Notes: a model not told the origin generated them from the letters alone. DNA of 64,000 nt from Nonomuraea rhodomycinica (GCF_013363995.1 NZ_JABWGO010000009.1:248001-312000), one strand, 5' to 3'; positions 7,631 to 16,490 are shown, counted from the stretch's first letter. Program-made: numbers and translations.

Positions 7631-8602
7631 GTGAGTCAGCAGCGGCGGGGATTGGGCAAGGGGCTCGGGGCGCTCATCCCGACCGGTCCCATTGTTGACG
7701 GCACGGGGACGGCGCCCGGCCCCGCCAACGGTGAGCCCCCCGAGAGCGGTCCCCTGCCGATCGCCGGGGCGTACTTCAAGGAGATCCCCCTTGAGGCCAT
7801 CGTGCCGAACCCGCGTCAGCCGCGTGACGTCTTCGACGAGGAGCGACTGGACGAGCTGGCAGCCTCCATCAAAGAGGTGGGCCTGCTCCAGCCGATCGTC
7901 GTCCGATCCGTCGGCGGGGGCAAGTACGAACTGATCATGGGGGAGCGGCGCTGGCGCGCCAGCAAGCTCGTCGGACTGGACCCGGTCCCGGCGATCGTGC
8001 GCAACACCCAGGACGACGAACTCCTCCGTGACGCCCTCATCGAGAACCTCCAGCGCGAGCAGCTCAACCCCCTCGAGGAGGCGGCCGCCTACCGGCAGCT
8101 CCTGGACGACTTCCAGGCTACCCACGAACAGCTCGCGCAGAAGGTCGGCCGCTCCCGCTCTCACATCACCAACACCCTGCGCCTGCTCAACCTCCCGCCG
8201 GAGGTGCAGCTCCGGGTGGCGGCGGGCACGGTGAGCGCCGGACACGCGAAGGCCCTGCTGAGCCTCGAAAGCGCTGAGGAGCAGATCCGGCTGGCCGACC
8301 GGATCGTGGCCGAGTTGCTGTCGGTACGGGCGGTCGAGGAGATCGTGTCGTTCGGCGGCGCCACGGCGGCCCCTGCTGCCAAGGCGACCCGCGAACGCCG
8401 TCCCGTCAACAAGCCCACCGCTCCCGGCCTCACCCACCTCGCCGACCGCCTCTCCGACCACTTCGAGACGAAGGTGAAGGTGGACCTCGGACGGCGCAAG
8501 GGGCGGATCGTGGTGGAGTTCGCGACGATCGACGACCTGGAGCGCATCATCGGCACGATGGCTCCGGAGGCTTTCCGGGCGATGCGCGAAGCGGGTTCCT
8601 GA
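7631..8602 (+). CDS. parB: Chromosome partitioning protein ParB (Spo0J), CTP switch
   Basis: ParB binds parS, hydrolyses CTP and slides as a clamp to form the partition complex. The 323-residue protein starts with the conserved GLGKGLGALIP (ParA-interaction region), then NPRQPR, the CTP-binding boxes GERRWRAS and ENLQREQLNPLEEA, the helix-turn-helix around LAQKVGRSRSHITNTLRLLN, and a C-terminal dimerisation domain ending in FRAMREAGS. The GTG at 7631 is preferred to a start at 7190 because of the strong GGAGGAGA upstream and the family N-terminus. Six parS-like sites lie within 2.5 kb. Confidence 0.97.
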   Translation: MSQQRRGLGKGLGALIPTGPIVDGTGTAPGPANGEPPESGPLPIAGAYFKEIPLEAIVPNPRQPRDVFDEERLDELAASIKEVGLLQPIVVRSVGGGKYELIMGERRWRASKLVGLDPVPAIVRNTQDDELLRDALIENLQREQLNPLEEAAAYRQLLDDFQATHEQLAQKVGRSRSHITNTLRLLNLPPEVQLRVAAGTVSAGHAKALLSLESAEEQIRLADRIVAELLSVRAVEEIVSFGGATAAPAAKATRERRPVNKPTAPGLTHLADRLSDHFETKVKVDLGRRKGRIVVEFATIDDLERIIGTMAPEAFRAMREAGS

Positions 8603-8606
8603 CCAC

Positions 8607-8706
8607 TGTTCCACGTGAAACATGCGTTCGCGGGAACGGCGTGCTGCCGGAGCCGATGTTCCACGTGGAACCAACGCGGGGCGGGCGCCATGTTTCACGT
8701 GAAACA
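8607..8706. promoter_or_regulatory. Cluster of three parS sites downstream of parB
   Basis: The sites are 8607-8622 (TGTTCCACGTGAAACA, one mismatch), 8657-8672 (TGTTCCACGTGGAACC, a symmetric variant with three mismatches) and 8691-8706 (TGTTTCACGTGAAACA, perfect). They start five bases after the parB stop and are spaced 34-50 bp apart. Such clusters near oriC load ParB. Confidence 0.93.
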
Positions 8707-8935
8707 CGTCTGATCTAAGGACCTCGACGGGACGCTCGTGGGGCGCGACCTCGCCATGGTCGCGGCCGGCCGCGACGCCCTGTGCCATTTCCGGGCCGCT
8801 GGCGGCGAGGTGGTCATCACCACCGGCCGGACGGAATGCTCGGCCCGCCGCTACTACGACGAGCTAGACGCCGGCGGGCCGGCGATCCTCTGCAACGGCG
8901 CCCGCACGGCCGACCTCGTTCACCGAGGACGTCAT
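8690..8935 (+). pseudogene. Relic of a Cof-type HAD phosphatase gene
   Basis: In one frame the perfect parS is read as MFHVKHV followed by a stop (TGA 8711-8713). The same frame then gives SKDLDGTLVGRDLAMVAAG, containing the HAD nucleophile motif DxDGT, then VVITTGRT (motif II region) and AILCNGARTADL, all features of Cof/YbiV-type hydrolases. After about residue 75 the resemblance ends and the rest of a normal 260-270-residue protein is missing; the frame runs on into two more parS sites. The early stop plus the missing C-terminal half, including the metal-binding motif IV, argue for a decayed gene. A short functional ORF from GTG 8738 is unlikely because it would lack the nucleophile. Confidence 0.65.
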
Positions 8936-8990
8936 GCGTTCCCCGCACCGGCCGGCCGACGCCCGGACGGCCTTGCTCGTTCGTCTCCTA

Positions 8991-9037
8991 TGTTCCACGT
9001 GAAACAAGGCAGCGGCGGCCATGTTTCACGTGGAACG
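8991..9037. promoter_or_regulatory. Two further parS sites
   Basis: 8991-9006 is TGTTCCACGTGAAACA (one mismatch) and 9022-9037 is TGTTTCACGTGGAACG (two mismatches). They lie just past the 3' end of the threonine-aldolase-like gene, which is read towards them from the right. Confidence 0.88.
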
Positions 9038-9051
9038 CTGAAGCTCCGCCG

Positions 9052-10098
9052 TCAGGCGCCGACCGCCTTGCGGATGTCGTCCAGGAAGTCGTCCACCTGC
9101 TCCGGTGTGGTGTCGAAGGCGGTCATCCAGCGGACCATGCCGGCGTCCTCGTCCCAGTAGTGGAAGAGGTAGCGGCTCTGCAGCGCGGCGGTGGCGTTCT
9201 TCGGCAACACGACGAAGGCGGCGTTCCCTTGAGCCGGATGGGCCAGCGACACCCCGGGCAGCCCTTCGAGCCCGGCGACGAGCCGGGCGGTCATCGCGTT
9301 GGCGTGAGCGGCGTTGCGCCGCCACAACCCGTCCGTCAGGAGCGCTGAGAGCTGCGCCGAGACGAACCGCATCTTGGAAGCGAGTTGGAGCGACTGCTGC
9401 CGAAGGAACGGCACGGCGTGCGCGAGAGACGGGTCCAGGACGACCACCGCCTCGGCCGCCAGCGCGCCGTTCTTGGTGCCGCCGAAGCTGAAGACGTCCA
9501 CACCGACGTCCGTCGTGAGCGTGCGCAGGTCGCAGTCCAGGTACGCGGCGGCGTTCGCGAGCCGGGCGCCGTCGAGGTGCAGACGCATCCCCGAGTCGTG
9601 CGCGGTCTGCGCCAGGGCGGCCAGCTCGTCGGGGGAGTAGCACGTGCCGAGCTCGGCCACCTGGGAGACGGAGACGACGCGGGGCTGCGGCTCGTAGGTG
9701 GTTCCCAGCGCGCCGAGGCGGCTCGTGATGTGGTGCGGGCGCAGCTTCCCGTCCTCGGTGGGGACCGTGATGAGCTTGACGCCGAGGAGCCGTTCGGCGG
9801 CTCCTGTCTCGTGGGTGGCGATGTGCGCGCTCTCCGGGCAGATGACCGCGTCGTAGCGGCCCAGCATGAGTGAGAGCCCGACGATGTTGGCGCCGGTGCC
9901 GTTCAGCACGGCGAAACCCTCGGCCTCGCCGCCGAACACCTCCTTGATCTGGCGCTCGAAACCGGCGGTCCATCGGTCGCCGCCGTACGCGGGGGCGTCG
10001 CCGTGGTTGGCGGCCGTCATGGCGTCGAGGACGTCCGGATGCACGCCCGCGTGGTTGTCGCTGGCGAAGCTCTTGGGATAGATGGAATCGATCAGCAC
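9052..10098 (-). CDS. PLP-dependent threonine aldolase / beta-eliminating lyase family protein
   Basis: The family cleaves L-threonine or allo-threonine to glycine and acetaldehyde with pyridoxal phosphate; some members act on other beta-hydroxy amino acids. The 348-residue, full-length protein has HLDGARLANAAAY (Asp176 near the cofactor) and the Schiff-base lysine in FSFGGTKNG (Lys209). The lysine context GGTKNG fits the subgroup often called low-specificity L-threonine aldolase. GTG at 10098 is the start. It follows ddl in the same direction after a 367-bp gap, so it probably has its own promoter. The substrate is not readable from sequence. Confidence 0.85.
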   Translation of the reverse strand: MLIDSIYPKSFASDNHAGVHPDVLDAMTAANHGDAPAYGGDRWTAGFERQIKEVFGGEAEGFAVLNGTGANIVGLSLMLGRYDAVICPESAHIATHETGAAERLLGVKLITVPTEDGKLRPHHITSRLGALGTTYEPQPRVVSVSQVAELGTCYSPDELAALAQTAHDSGMRLHLDGARLANAAAYLDCDLRTLTTDVGVDVFSFGGTKNGALAAEAVVVLDPSLAHAVPFLRQQSLQLASKMRFVSAQLSALLTDGLWRRNAAHANAMTARLVAGLEGLPGVSLAHPAQGNAAFVVLPKNATAALQSRYLFHYWDEDAGMVRWMTAFDTTPEQVDDFLDDIRKAVGA

Positions 10099-10465
10099 AC
10101 GACCCAGGCTACTGACGTGGGCAGTGGCGTCCTCGGGCTGCCTGTGGAGACACTTTGTGCCGGCCGAGGACGTCGTCGGGCCTACGGCCCAGGTGGGGCT
10201 CGGGGATGTCGATTCCAGGGCGGAGCGCCGGGACGGGATTCACGTGGGCAGCGTGGACGGTGGCGCCTGTGGATGGGTTTCAAGGGATTGGGGCGGAGGC
10301 GGAGGAAGGGCACGAGGGACTCATCAAGTCGCGCGAAGGCGTAGGCCGGCCCGGAGTCCCGGGGCGTTACCTGAGCGACCGGCGCCGATCCCGGCGTCCC
10401 GGAGCAGGACTTCGGTGATCGGCGCCGATACCGGGAGCGCCGGAGCGTGAGAGCATCGGGACGGG
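10099..10465. other. Spacer with a short imperfect direct repeat
   Basis: The 367-bp gap between ddl and the aldolase gene has no credible ORF. It holds an imperfect direct repeat of about 29 bp, at 10377-10405 and 10417-10446, each containing the palindrome CGGCGCCG followed by a GA-CCGG-CGGAGC pattern. The role is unknown; a promoter for the aldolase gene must lie near 10100-10200. Confidence 0.45.
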
Positions 10466-11422
10466 TCAGCTCCGGGCGCGCGCGGCCGCTCTGGTGAGGA
10501 GGATGCGGCAGAGGTCGCCCAGGTCCTGCCCCGCCGCCTCGGCCGCCATCGGCAGCAGACTCGTCTCCGTCATGCCGGGCGCGACGTTGACCTCCAGGAA
10601 GTGCGGCTGTCCGGAGGCGTCCACGATGAGGTCCGTACGGGAGACGTCGCGCAGCCCGAGGGCGGTGTGGGCGGTCACGGCGGTCTCGGCGCACGCCGCC
10701 GCGATCTCGGGCGAGAGCCGGGCCGGGGCGAAGAACTCGGTGTGTCCGGCCGTGTAGCGGGCGGCGTAGTCGTAGACCCCCTCGTCCGGGACGATCTCGA
10801 CCGGCGGCAGCGCCACCGGACCGTGCCCGAGGTCGACGACCGAGACCGCCACCTCGACGCCCTCCACGTACCGTTCGATCAGCGCCGTGTCGCCGTACGC
10901 GAAGCAGCCCACCATCGCGGCGGGCAGCTCCTCGGCGGTGCGCACGATCGACGCGCCGAGAGCGGAGCCGCCCTGCGCCGGCTTGACGAACAGGGGCAGG
11001 CCGAGCCGCTCCACGATGCGTCCGAGCACGACCGTGGCGCCCAGGTCGTGGAACGTCTCCTTCGGCAGCGTGACCGACTGCGGCGTGTGCAGCCCGACCG
11101 ACCGGACGACCGCCTTGGCGGTGGGCTTGTCGAAGGCCACCCGGCAGGCGTCGGGGTCGGCGCCGACGTACGGCACGCCGAGCAGTTCCAGCACGGAGCG
11201 GATCGCTCCGTCCTCGCCGGCGCCGCCGTGCAGGGTGACGAACACGGCGTCCGGCGGGTCGGCGAGGATGGACGGCACGAGCGACGCGTCGGTGTCGCGG
11301 GTCTCCACGTCGATGCCGGCCGCGCGCAGCACCTCGCTCACACGGCGGCCCGAGCGCAGGGACACCTCACGCTCGTACGAGAGGCCCCCGGCCAGCACGA
11401 GCACGTGGCCCAGATCGCTCAT
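10466..11422 (-). CDS. ddl: D-alanine--D-alanine ligase family protein
   Basis: Ddl joins two D-alanines with ATP in the cytoplasm for the peptidoglycan stem peptide. The 318-residue ATP-grasp protein shows GGLSYEREVSLRSG (N-terminal substrate loop), VFVTLHGGAGEDG, the ATP-grasp lysine in FVKPAQGGSALGAS, and the metal-binding end FLEVNVAPGMTETSLLP. The ATG at 11422 is chosen because GGAGGAG (11434-11428) precedes it; an upstream start adds 11 residues without support. It is shorter than the common 340-370-residue Ddl, and many actinomycetes carry more than one copy, so this could be a secondary ligase. Confidence 0.88.
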   Translation of the reverse strand: MSDLGHVLVLAGGLSYEREVSLRSGRRVSEVLRAAGIDVETRDTDASLVPSILADPPDAVFVTLHGGAGEDGAIRSVLELLGVPYVGADPDACRVAFDKPTAKAVVRSVGLHTPQSVTLPKETFHDLGATVVLGRIVERLGLPLFVKPAQGGSALGASIVRTAEELPAAMVGCFAYGDTALIERYVEGVEVAVSVVDLGHGPVALPPVEIVPDEGVYDYAARYTAGHTEFFAPARLSPEIAAACAETAVTAHTALGLRDVSRTDLIVDASGQPHFLEVNVAPGMTETSLLPMAAEAAGQDLGDLCRILLTRAAARARS

Positions 11423-11882
11423 CACATCTCCTCCGCTGACGGCACGCTGTCCCACCGTACCGGCGCTTGGCGCCCCTGGTGTACGGCGGGCACCGAGCGA
11501 GCGCCTGGTGTCGGACGACTTCTGGGCGCGTGCTCCCGGGGGCGCTGCCGGGTGTGGGGCTCTGATCCGTGGTCCAGGGATGACCTCTTGGGGGCACTCG
11601 TCCTGCGGTACGGGGTGTCCGGGACATCCGGTGCTGTCTCGCCGCGGTGTGCGGGTGGCGAGGCAGGGGAGGTGCCAGCACGCGCATTCGTGCGTGAGGA
11701 GCGCCGTGCCGGTGTGATCGGGTCGCGGTCGGCGGGCGTCCGGCGACGAGATGCGCGCCGTCGGTCCGCGTCCGGTGAGGCGCCCGTACGCACACGGCCG
11801 GCATCCCCCGTGGACCAGTACGGCCGGCGTCCACAGCCAGAAGACGCCGGCCGTACGAGGCTTCGCGAAGGACGCGAGAGCC
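11423..11882. other. Spacer without recognised features
   Basis: The 460 bp between the start of ddl and the end of the aminotransferase gene contain only short overlapping frames of repetitive Arg/Pro/Ala-rich composition, typical of non-coding high-GC DNA. The ddl ribosome binding site is at 11428-11434. I see no terminator-grade hairpin or repeat. Confidence 0.5.
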
Positions 11883-13208
11883 TCAGGCCAGATCAGGCCC
11901 GGGCGTCTCGACGCCCGCGTGGCCGCGCGTCGAGCCCGTGCCGAACGTGTCGCGCAGCTGGATCTCCTGCTCGATCACCCCGGCCAGCCGGCGCACGCCC
12001 TCCCGGATGCGGTCGGGCTCCGGGTAGCAGTACGACAGCCGCATGTTGCGCGCCCCGCTCCCGTCCGTGAAGAACCCGGTGCCGGGCACGAACGCCACGC
12101 GTTCCGCCACCGCGCGCGGCAGGATCGCCTTGGAGTCGAGCCCCTCGGGCAGCGACGCCCACACGAAGAAGCCGCCGGCGGGCCGGGTCCAGGTGACCTC
12201 CGGCGGCATGAGGCCTTCCAGCGCGTCGAGCAGCGCGTCGCGGCGCTCGCGGTAGAGCTCGCGGAACGACTTGATCTGCTCGCGCCACGGCTGCGTGGCG
12301 AGGTACTGGCCCACGGCGAGCTGCGTGAACGACGAGTGCGACAGAACAGCCGACTCCATGGCCAGGACGAGCTTGTCGCGGATGGCGTGCGGCGCGAGCG
12401 CCCAGCCCACGCGGAACCCGGGAGCGAGCGTCTTGGAGAACGACCCGAGATAGACCACCCCGTCGGGGTTGTCGGCGCGCAGTGCGCGCATCGGCTCGCC
12501 GTCGAAGCCGAGCAACCCGTACGGGTTGTCCTCGACGATGAGCACGCCGGCCCGCTGGCAGATGTCGAGCACCTGCTGGCGGCGCGCCACGTTGAGCGTG
12601 ACGCCGCCGGGGTTGTGGAACGTCGGGATCGTGTACAGGAACTTGATCGGCGCCCCGGCGGTCTCCAGGGCGTAGATGGTCTGCGCCAGCGACTCGGGCA
12701 CGATGCCCTGGTCGTCCATGGCGATGTGCACGACCTTGGCCTCGTACGCGGCGAACGTGCCCAGGGCGCCCACGTAGGACGGGCCCTCGGCGAGCACCAC
12801 GTCGCCCGGGTCGATGAAGATGCGGGTGATCAGGTCGAGCGCCTGCTGCGACCCCACGGTGACGACGACGTCGTCCGCCCCGGCGTTGATCCCCTCCAGC
12901 CGCATGACCTCGCAGATCTGCTCGCGCAGGTGCGGGTCGCCCTGGCCGGAGCCGTACTGCAGGGCCACCGGGCCACGCCTGGTGACCAGGTCGGAGACGA
13001 GCTCGCCGACCATGTCGAGGGGAAGGGCCGTGACGTACGGCATGCCGCCGGCGAGCGAGACCACCTCGGGCCTCGACGCGACGGCGAAAAGAGCTCGGAT
13101 CTCGGAGGCGACCATCCCGGTAGCTCGCGCGGCGTACCGGTCGACGTAGGCGTCGATGCGCGACCCATGGATCGCGGGTGTCTGACCGTGATTGAGCTCT
13201 TCTGTCAC
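11883..13208 (-). CDS. Fold type I PLP aminotransferase (2-aminoadipate/LysN-like)
   Basis: The 441-residue protein is a class I/II aminotransferase: VTVGSQQALDL, the Asn of PTFHNPGG, EDNPYGLL, and the PLP lysine in LGSFSKTLAPGFRVGW (Lys259). The overall pattern (QYGSGQGDPHLREQI) resembles 2-aminoadipate or aromatic/branched-chain aminotransferases of the MocR-catalytic-domain group, without the DNA-binding domain. The GTG at 13208 follows AGGAGG with seven-base spacing and is preferred over a start 19 codons upstream. It is divergent from the GNAT gene. The substrate is uncertain. Confidence 0.85.
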   Translation of the reverse strand: MTEELNHGQTPAIHGSRIDAYVDRYAARATGMVASEIRALFAVASRPEVVSLAGGMPYVTALPLDMVGELVSDLVTRRGPVALQYGSGQGDPHLREQICEVMRLEGINAGADDVVVTVGSQQALDLITRIFIDPGDVVLAEGPSYVGALGTFAAYEAKVVHIAMDDQGIVPESLAQTIYALETAGAPIKFLYTIPTFHNPGGVTLNVARRQQVLDICQRAGVLIVEDNPYGLLGFDGEPMRALRADNPDGVVYLGSFSKTLAPGFRVGWALAPHAIRDKLVLAMESAVLSHSSFTQLAVGQYLATQPWREQIKSFRELYRERRDALLDALEGLMPPEVTWTRPAGGFFVWASLPEGLDSKAILPRAVAERVAFVPGTGFFTDGSGARNMRLSYCYPEPDRIREGVRRLAGVIEQEIQLRDTFGTGSTRGHAGVETPGPDLA

Positions 13209-13382
13209 GGTCCACCTCCTCGGTGTCAGATAGACCTGGAACAACAGGTTACGCCAACCGGGCATGTCGCCCGTGACTGGCCTGGACGCAGTGGTACCCG
13301 CCGACAGCGTCCCACTGGGCTACGATGCCAGCTGGGGACGCGGTTTTCGCGGGCTTTTCCGGGTCAACGATTGGGGCCGTAG

Positions 13383-14000
13383 TTGTCGCGCCGGCTGGTC
13401 AATATCACCCTGGACAATCTGGACGATCTGCCGCGCCGTTGCAGGCGGTGCGTGTTCTGGGAGCTCGACCCCCTGAGCGGAGAGCGCGCGGTCGACTCGG
13501 GTGATCCGGGGCTGGAGAAGGAAGCGTGGATCTCCGCCACCCTGCTCGAATGGGGCAGCTGCGGAAAGATCGTCTATGTCGACGGGGTGCCCGCCGGATT
13601 CGTCCTGTACAGCCCGCCGCTCTACACCCCGCGCTCCGTGGCGTTCCCGACCTCGCCGGTCAGCGCCGACGCGGTGCTGCTCATGACGGCGCACATCATC
13701 CCCGAGTTCTCGGGCGGCGGCCTGGGGCGGATGCTCATCCAGGGCATGGCGAAGGACCTCACCCGGCGGGGCGTCAAGGCCATCGAGGCGTTCGGCGACC
13801 TGAAGTGGGAGGAGCCGAGCTGTGTGGTGCCGGCTGACTACCTGCTTTCGGTGGGGTTCAAGACGGTACGCCCGCATCTGCGGTTCCCGCGGCTGCGGCT
13901 GGAGCTGAAGACCGCCGTGTCGTGGCGCGAGGACGTCGAGGTGGCCCTGGAGCGTCTCCTCGGCTCCATGAGCCCGGAACGGGCTCTTCGCCCCGTGTGA
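13383..14000 (+). CDS. GNAT family N-acetyltransferase with N-terminal Cys motif
   Basis: The 205-residue protein has a GNAT core: VPAGFVLYSPP, then a strand and loop around FSGGGLGRMLIQGMAKDL that fits the acetyl-CoA-binding motif. The N-terminus carries CRRCVFWELDP, a CxxC pattern seen in a conserved actinobacterial GNAT group found beside the ParB/Trx region. The substrate is unknown. The likely start is TTG at 13383, which is weak; no better downstream start with a ribosome binding site is visible. The gene is divergent from the aminotransferase and convergent with trxA, from which it is separated by a hairpin. Confidence 0.75.
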   Translation: MSRRLVNITLDNLDDLPRRCRRCVFWELDPLSGERAVDSGDPGLEKEAWISATLLEWGSCGKIVYVDGVPAGFVLYSPPLYTPRSVAFPTSPVSADAVLLMTAHIIPEFSGGGLGRMLIQGMAKDLTRRGVKAIEAFGDLKWEEPSCVVPADYLLSVGFKTVRPHLRFPRLRLELKTAVSWREDVEVALERLLGSMSPERALRPV

Positions 14001-14065
14001 GCCTCTTCTGGCCCCGCCTGAGTCCATCTGGTGCTGTTGGCCGGTATCCCTCCGTGAAACGGCGA

Positions 14066-14094
14066 AAGGCCCCCCGCGTGATGCGGAGGGCCTT
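14066..14094. terminator. Bidirectional hairpin terminator between the GNAT gene and trxA
   Basis: Arms AAGGCCCcCCGC (14066-14077) and GCGGaGGGCCTT (14083-14094) form a stem of 11 pairs with one mismatch and a 5-nt loop. It lies 65 bp after the GNAT stop and 50 bp after the trxA stop on the other strand, so it can serve both. Confidence 0.75.
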
Positions 14095-14144
14095 GCGCGT
14101 GAGAAACGCGGAGCCTCGTGACGAGACCCGGACGGAGCCGGGGC

Positions 14145-14459
14145 TCAGATGATGCCGTCGAGCTCGCGCAGCAGCATCGCCTTCGGCTTGGCGCCGATGA
14201 TCTGCTTGACCACCTCGCCGCCCTTGAAGACGTTCATGGTCGGGATCTGCAGCACGCCGTACTCGCGCGGCACGTTGGGGTTCTCGTCGATGTTGAGCTT
14301 GACGATCTCCAGCTTGTCGCCGTGCTCCTTGGCGATCTCCTCGAGGATGGGCGCGACCTGACGGCACGGGCCGCACCACTCGGCCCAGAAGTCGACCAGA
14401 ACGGGCTTGTCGCTCTTGAGGACCTCGGCCGCGAACGTGGCGTCGGTTACTGCCTTCAC
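14145..14459 (-). CDS. trxA: Thioredoxin
   Basis: Thioredoxin reduces protein disulfides with electrons from NADPH passed on by TrxB. The 104-residue protein has the active site FWAEWCGPC (Cys29 and Cys32) and the cis-proline region QIPTMNVFKGGE. The GTG at 14459 is chosen because AGGAG lies eight bases upstream and the product then has the normal length. It follows trxB by 10 bp and is the last gene of the block. Confidence 0.97.
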   Translation of the reverse strand: MKAVTDATFAAEVLKSDKPVLVDFWAEWCGPCRQVAPILEEIAKEHGDKLEIVKLNIDENPNVPREYGVLQIPTMNVFKGGEVVKQIIGAKPKAMLLRELDGII

Positions 14460-14469
14460 GATGGCGCTC

Positions 14470-15402
14470 CTAACTTTCGTGTGCGGCCAGCCAGCGCTCG
14501 GAGTCCAGGGACGCCGAGCAGCCGGTGCCGGCCGCGGTGATGGCCTGACGGTAGGTGTGGTCGACGACGTCACCGGCGGCGAACACGCCGTCGACGTTCG
14601 TCGCGGTGCTGGGGGAGGCGACCTTGATGTAGCCCTCGTCGTCGAGGTCGATCTGGCCCTTGACCAGGTCGGTGCGCGGGTCGTGGCCGATCGCGACGAA
14701 CAGCGCGTCGGTCGCGAGCTCGCACTCCTCGCCGGTCTTGACGTTGCGCAGCTTCACGGCCTCGACCCGGGACTCGCCGAGGACGTCGACGACCTCGCTG
14801 TCCCAGACGAAGCGGATCTTGTCGTTGGCGAACGCCCGCTCCTGCATGATCTTGCTGGCGCGGAGCTCGTCGCGGCGGTGGACGACCGTGACCATGCGAC
14901 CGAACCGGGTCAGGAACGTGGCCTCCTCCATCGCGGTGTCACCACCGCCGACGACCACGATGTCCTTGTTGCGGAAGAAGAAGCCGTCACAGGTGGCGCA
15001 CCAGGAGACGCCGCGGCCGGACAGCCGCTTCTCGTTCTCCAGACCCAGCTCGCGGTAGCCGGAGCCCATCGCCAGGATGACCGACTTCGCGTAGTAGGTA
15101 TCGGTGTAGGTCTTGACCACCTTGGGGTTGGCCTCCAGGTCGACCTCGACCACGTCGTCGGCCACCAGCTCGGCGCCGAACCGCTCGGCCTGCTTGCGCA
15201 GGTTGTCCATCAGGTCGGGACCCATGATGCCGTCCGGGAACCCCGGGAAGTTCTCCACGTCGGTGGTGTTCATCAGGGCGCCGCCGGCGGTGACGGAGCC
15301 CTCGAAGACCAGCGGCTTGAGCTCGGCGCGCGCGGAGTAGACGGCCGCGGTGTAGCCAGCGGGCCCGGACCCGATGATGATCACGTTACGAACGTCGCTC
15401 AA
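14470..15402 (-). CDS. trxB: Thioredoxin-disulfide reductase
   Basis: TrxB is an FAD enzyme that passes electrons from NADPH to thioredoxin. It shows the FAD-binding IIIGSGPAGYTAAVY at the N-terminus, the redox-active CATC (residues 135-138), the NADPH-binding VVGGGDTAMEEA, and a second FAD motif VFAAGDVVDHTYRQAI. Counting from the TTG at 15402 the protein has 310 residues and starts like other actinobacterial TrxB proteins (SDVRNVIIIG). GTG at 15411 and a start at 15444 are open alternatives. A perfect hairpin upstream separates it from the anti-sigma gene, so it probably has its own promoter, in other taxa under SigM or SigR-type control. Confidence 0.96.
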   Translation of the reverse strand: MSDVRNVIIIGSGPAGYTAAVYSARAELKPLVFEGSVTAGGALMNTTDVENFPGFPDGIMGPDLMDNLRKQAERFGAELVADDVVEVDLEANPKVVKTYTDTYYAKSVILAMGSGYRELGLENEKRLSGRGVSWCATCDGFFFRNKDIVVVGGGDTAMEEATFLTRFGRMVTVVHRRDELRASKIMQERAFANDKIRFVWDSEVVDVLGESRVEAVKLRNVKTGEECELATDALFVAIGHDPRTDLVKGQIDLDDEGYIKVASPSTATNVDGVFAAGDVVDHTYRQAITAAGTGCSASLDSERWLAAHES

Positions 15403-15500
15403 CGCTCCCACGCCTTCCTCGTCTGTTTTTGCCAGTGGCGTCAACAGATCCTAGGCCGCGGAGATTCCCGCCCCTACCCGCGACGCCGGGTCCAAACGAA

Positions 15501-15522
15501 AGAGCCCGCCGAAGCGGGCTCT
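15501..15522. terminator. Perfect hairpin between anti-sigma gene and trxB
   Basis: AGAGCCCGC (15501-15509), loop CGAA, GCGGGCTCT (15514-15522) form a 9-bp perfect stem with a tetraloop, 24 bp past the anti-sigma stop codon on the minus strand. Confidence 0.85.
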
Positions 15523-15545
15523 GACGCGTTCTCACGATCGAAAGG

Positions 15546-16490
15546 TCACCAGCGGCCGAGTCTCGGCTTGCGCAGGTTCTTGCAGTGGTACGGGTCCACG
15601 ACGTCGAGGCGGACCCGCTTGGCGGCCTCGTCCTTCCAGGACGCCACGATCACCGCCTCCTGGCCGTTGTACTGCCCCTGGTCGACGGCGAAGACCTTCA
15701 GCCTGGTCCGGTCGGCGACCCGGTCGACGCAGCTGGCGACCGTGTTGGTCTCGGGGCCGGCCACGATCGGCGCCGGTCCGAGGAAGCGCTCCAGGGGCTG
15801 CCGCAGCTCCTCGTCGCTGTAGTTGTGGTCGCTCTGCGTCAGCGCGTACGGCCTCGGCTTCAACTGCGGCTGCCGGCTCGGCGAGGAGGGCTGTGGCTGG
15901 GCCGCCACCTGCCCGCTGACGCCCGTTCCGCCGTCGCCGCCCGCGACGAGGAGGTTGCCGGAGACCACGACACCGCCCACGACGGCGGCGGCCGCCGCGG
16001 CGACCGCGGGCAGGGCCCACCGGCGCCGGCGGGCGACGCGGCGCCGGGCCGGGACGATGGTCCCGTCGTCGGCGACCACACCGAGCCGCACGGGCTCCTC
16101 GGCCTGGACAGGCTCGGCCGGGACGGTCTCCGGAGCGATCCGGGCGGCGGGCATGAGGCGGGCCGGCTCGCTCACCTCGGCCGGTCGCTGCCACGGGGCG
16201 TCCCGCATGAGCTCGTCCCAGTCGGGGGCCTCGGCGAGGTCCACCCCTCCGCGTCGCTGCTCGGCCTCGGCGGCGAGCGCCTTGTCGATGCGCAGTGCGA
16301 CACCCATCGGCATGGCCGGTGTCGGTGTCGCCGCGAGCACCTCGCGAACCGCCGCCAGGTCGGCCAGGAGCTCCCCACAGGGGTCGCATACCGCGAGATG
16401 GTCGCGGACCTGGCAGGCCGTGCCGGCGTCCAGGAGACCCTCTGCCAGCTCGGCGAGGACCTCCAGATCGTAGTGCGTATCACCCGTCAC
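15546..16490 (-). CDS. Zinc-finger anti-sigma factor (RsmA-like), membrane-anchored
   Basis: The 314-residue protein begins with an anti-sigma zinc domain containing RDHLAVCDPC, the HxxxCxxC motif (His31, Cys35, Cys38). A basic stretch ARRRVARRRR precedes a single hydrophobic segment (WALPAVAAAAAAVVGGVVVSG), after which comes a Pro/Ser/Gln-rich linker and an extracytoplasmic domain with two cysteines. It most likely holds the adjacent sigma factor at the membrane until a signal releases it. The GTG at 16490 overlaps the end of the sigma gene by 11 bp, so the pair is translationally coupled. The position sigM-antisigma-trxB-trxA matches the mycobacterial sigM-rsmA block. Confidence 0.88.
   Translation of the reverse strand: MTGDTHYDLEVLAELAEGLLDAGTACQVRDHLAVCDPCGELLADLAAVREVLAATPTPAMPMGVALRIDKALAAEAEQRRGGVDLAEAPDWDELMRDAPWQRPAEVSEPARLMPAARIAPETVPAEPVQAEEPVRLGVVADDGTIVPARRRVARRRRWALPAVAAAAAAVVGGVVVSGNLLVAGGDGGTGVSGQVAAQPQPSSPSRQPQLKPRPYALTQSDHNYSDEELRQPLERFLGPAPIVAGPETNTVASCVDRVADRTRLKVFAVDQGQYNGQEAVIVASWKDEAAKRVRLDVVDPYHCKNLRKPRLGRW

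Noticed and set aside
8738..9160. Intact 140-residue gene between the parS clusters
   Set aside because: It starts after the HAD nucleophile motif and then reads through two parS sites and antisense to the aldolase gene end; treated as part of the HAD relic.
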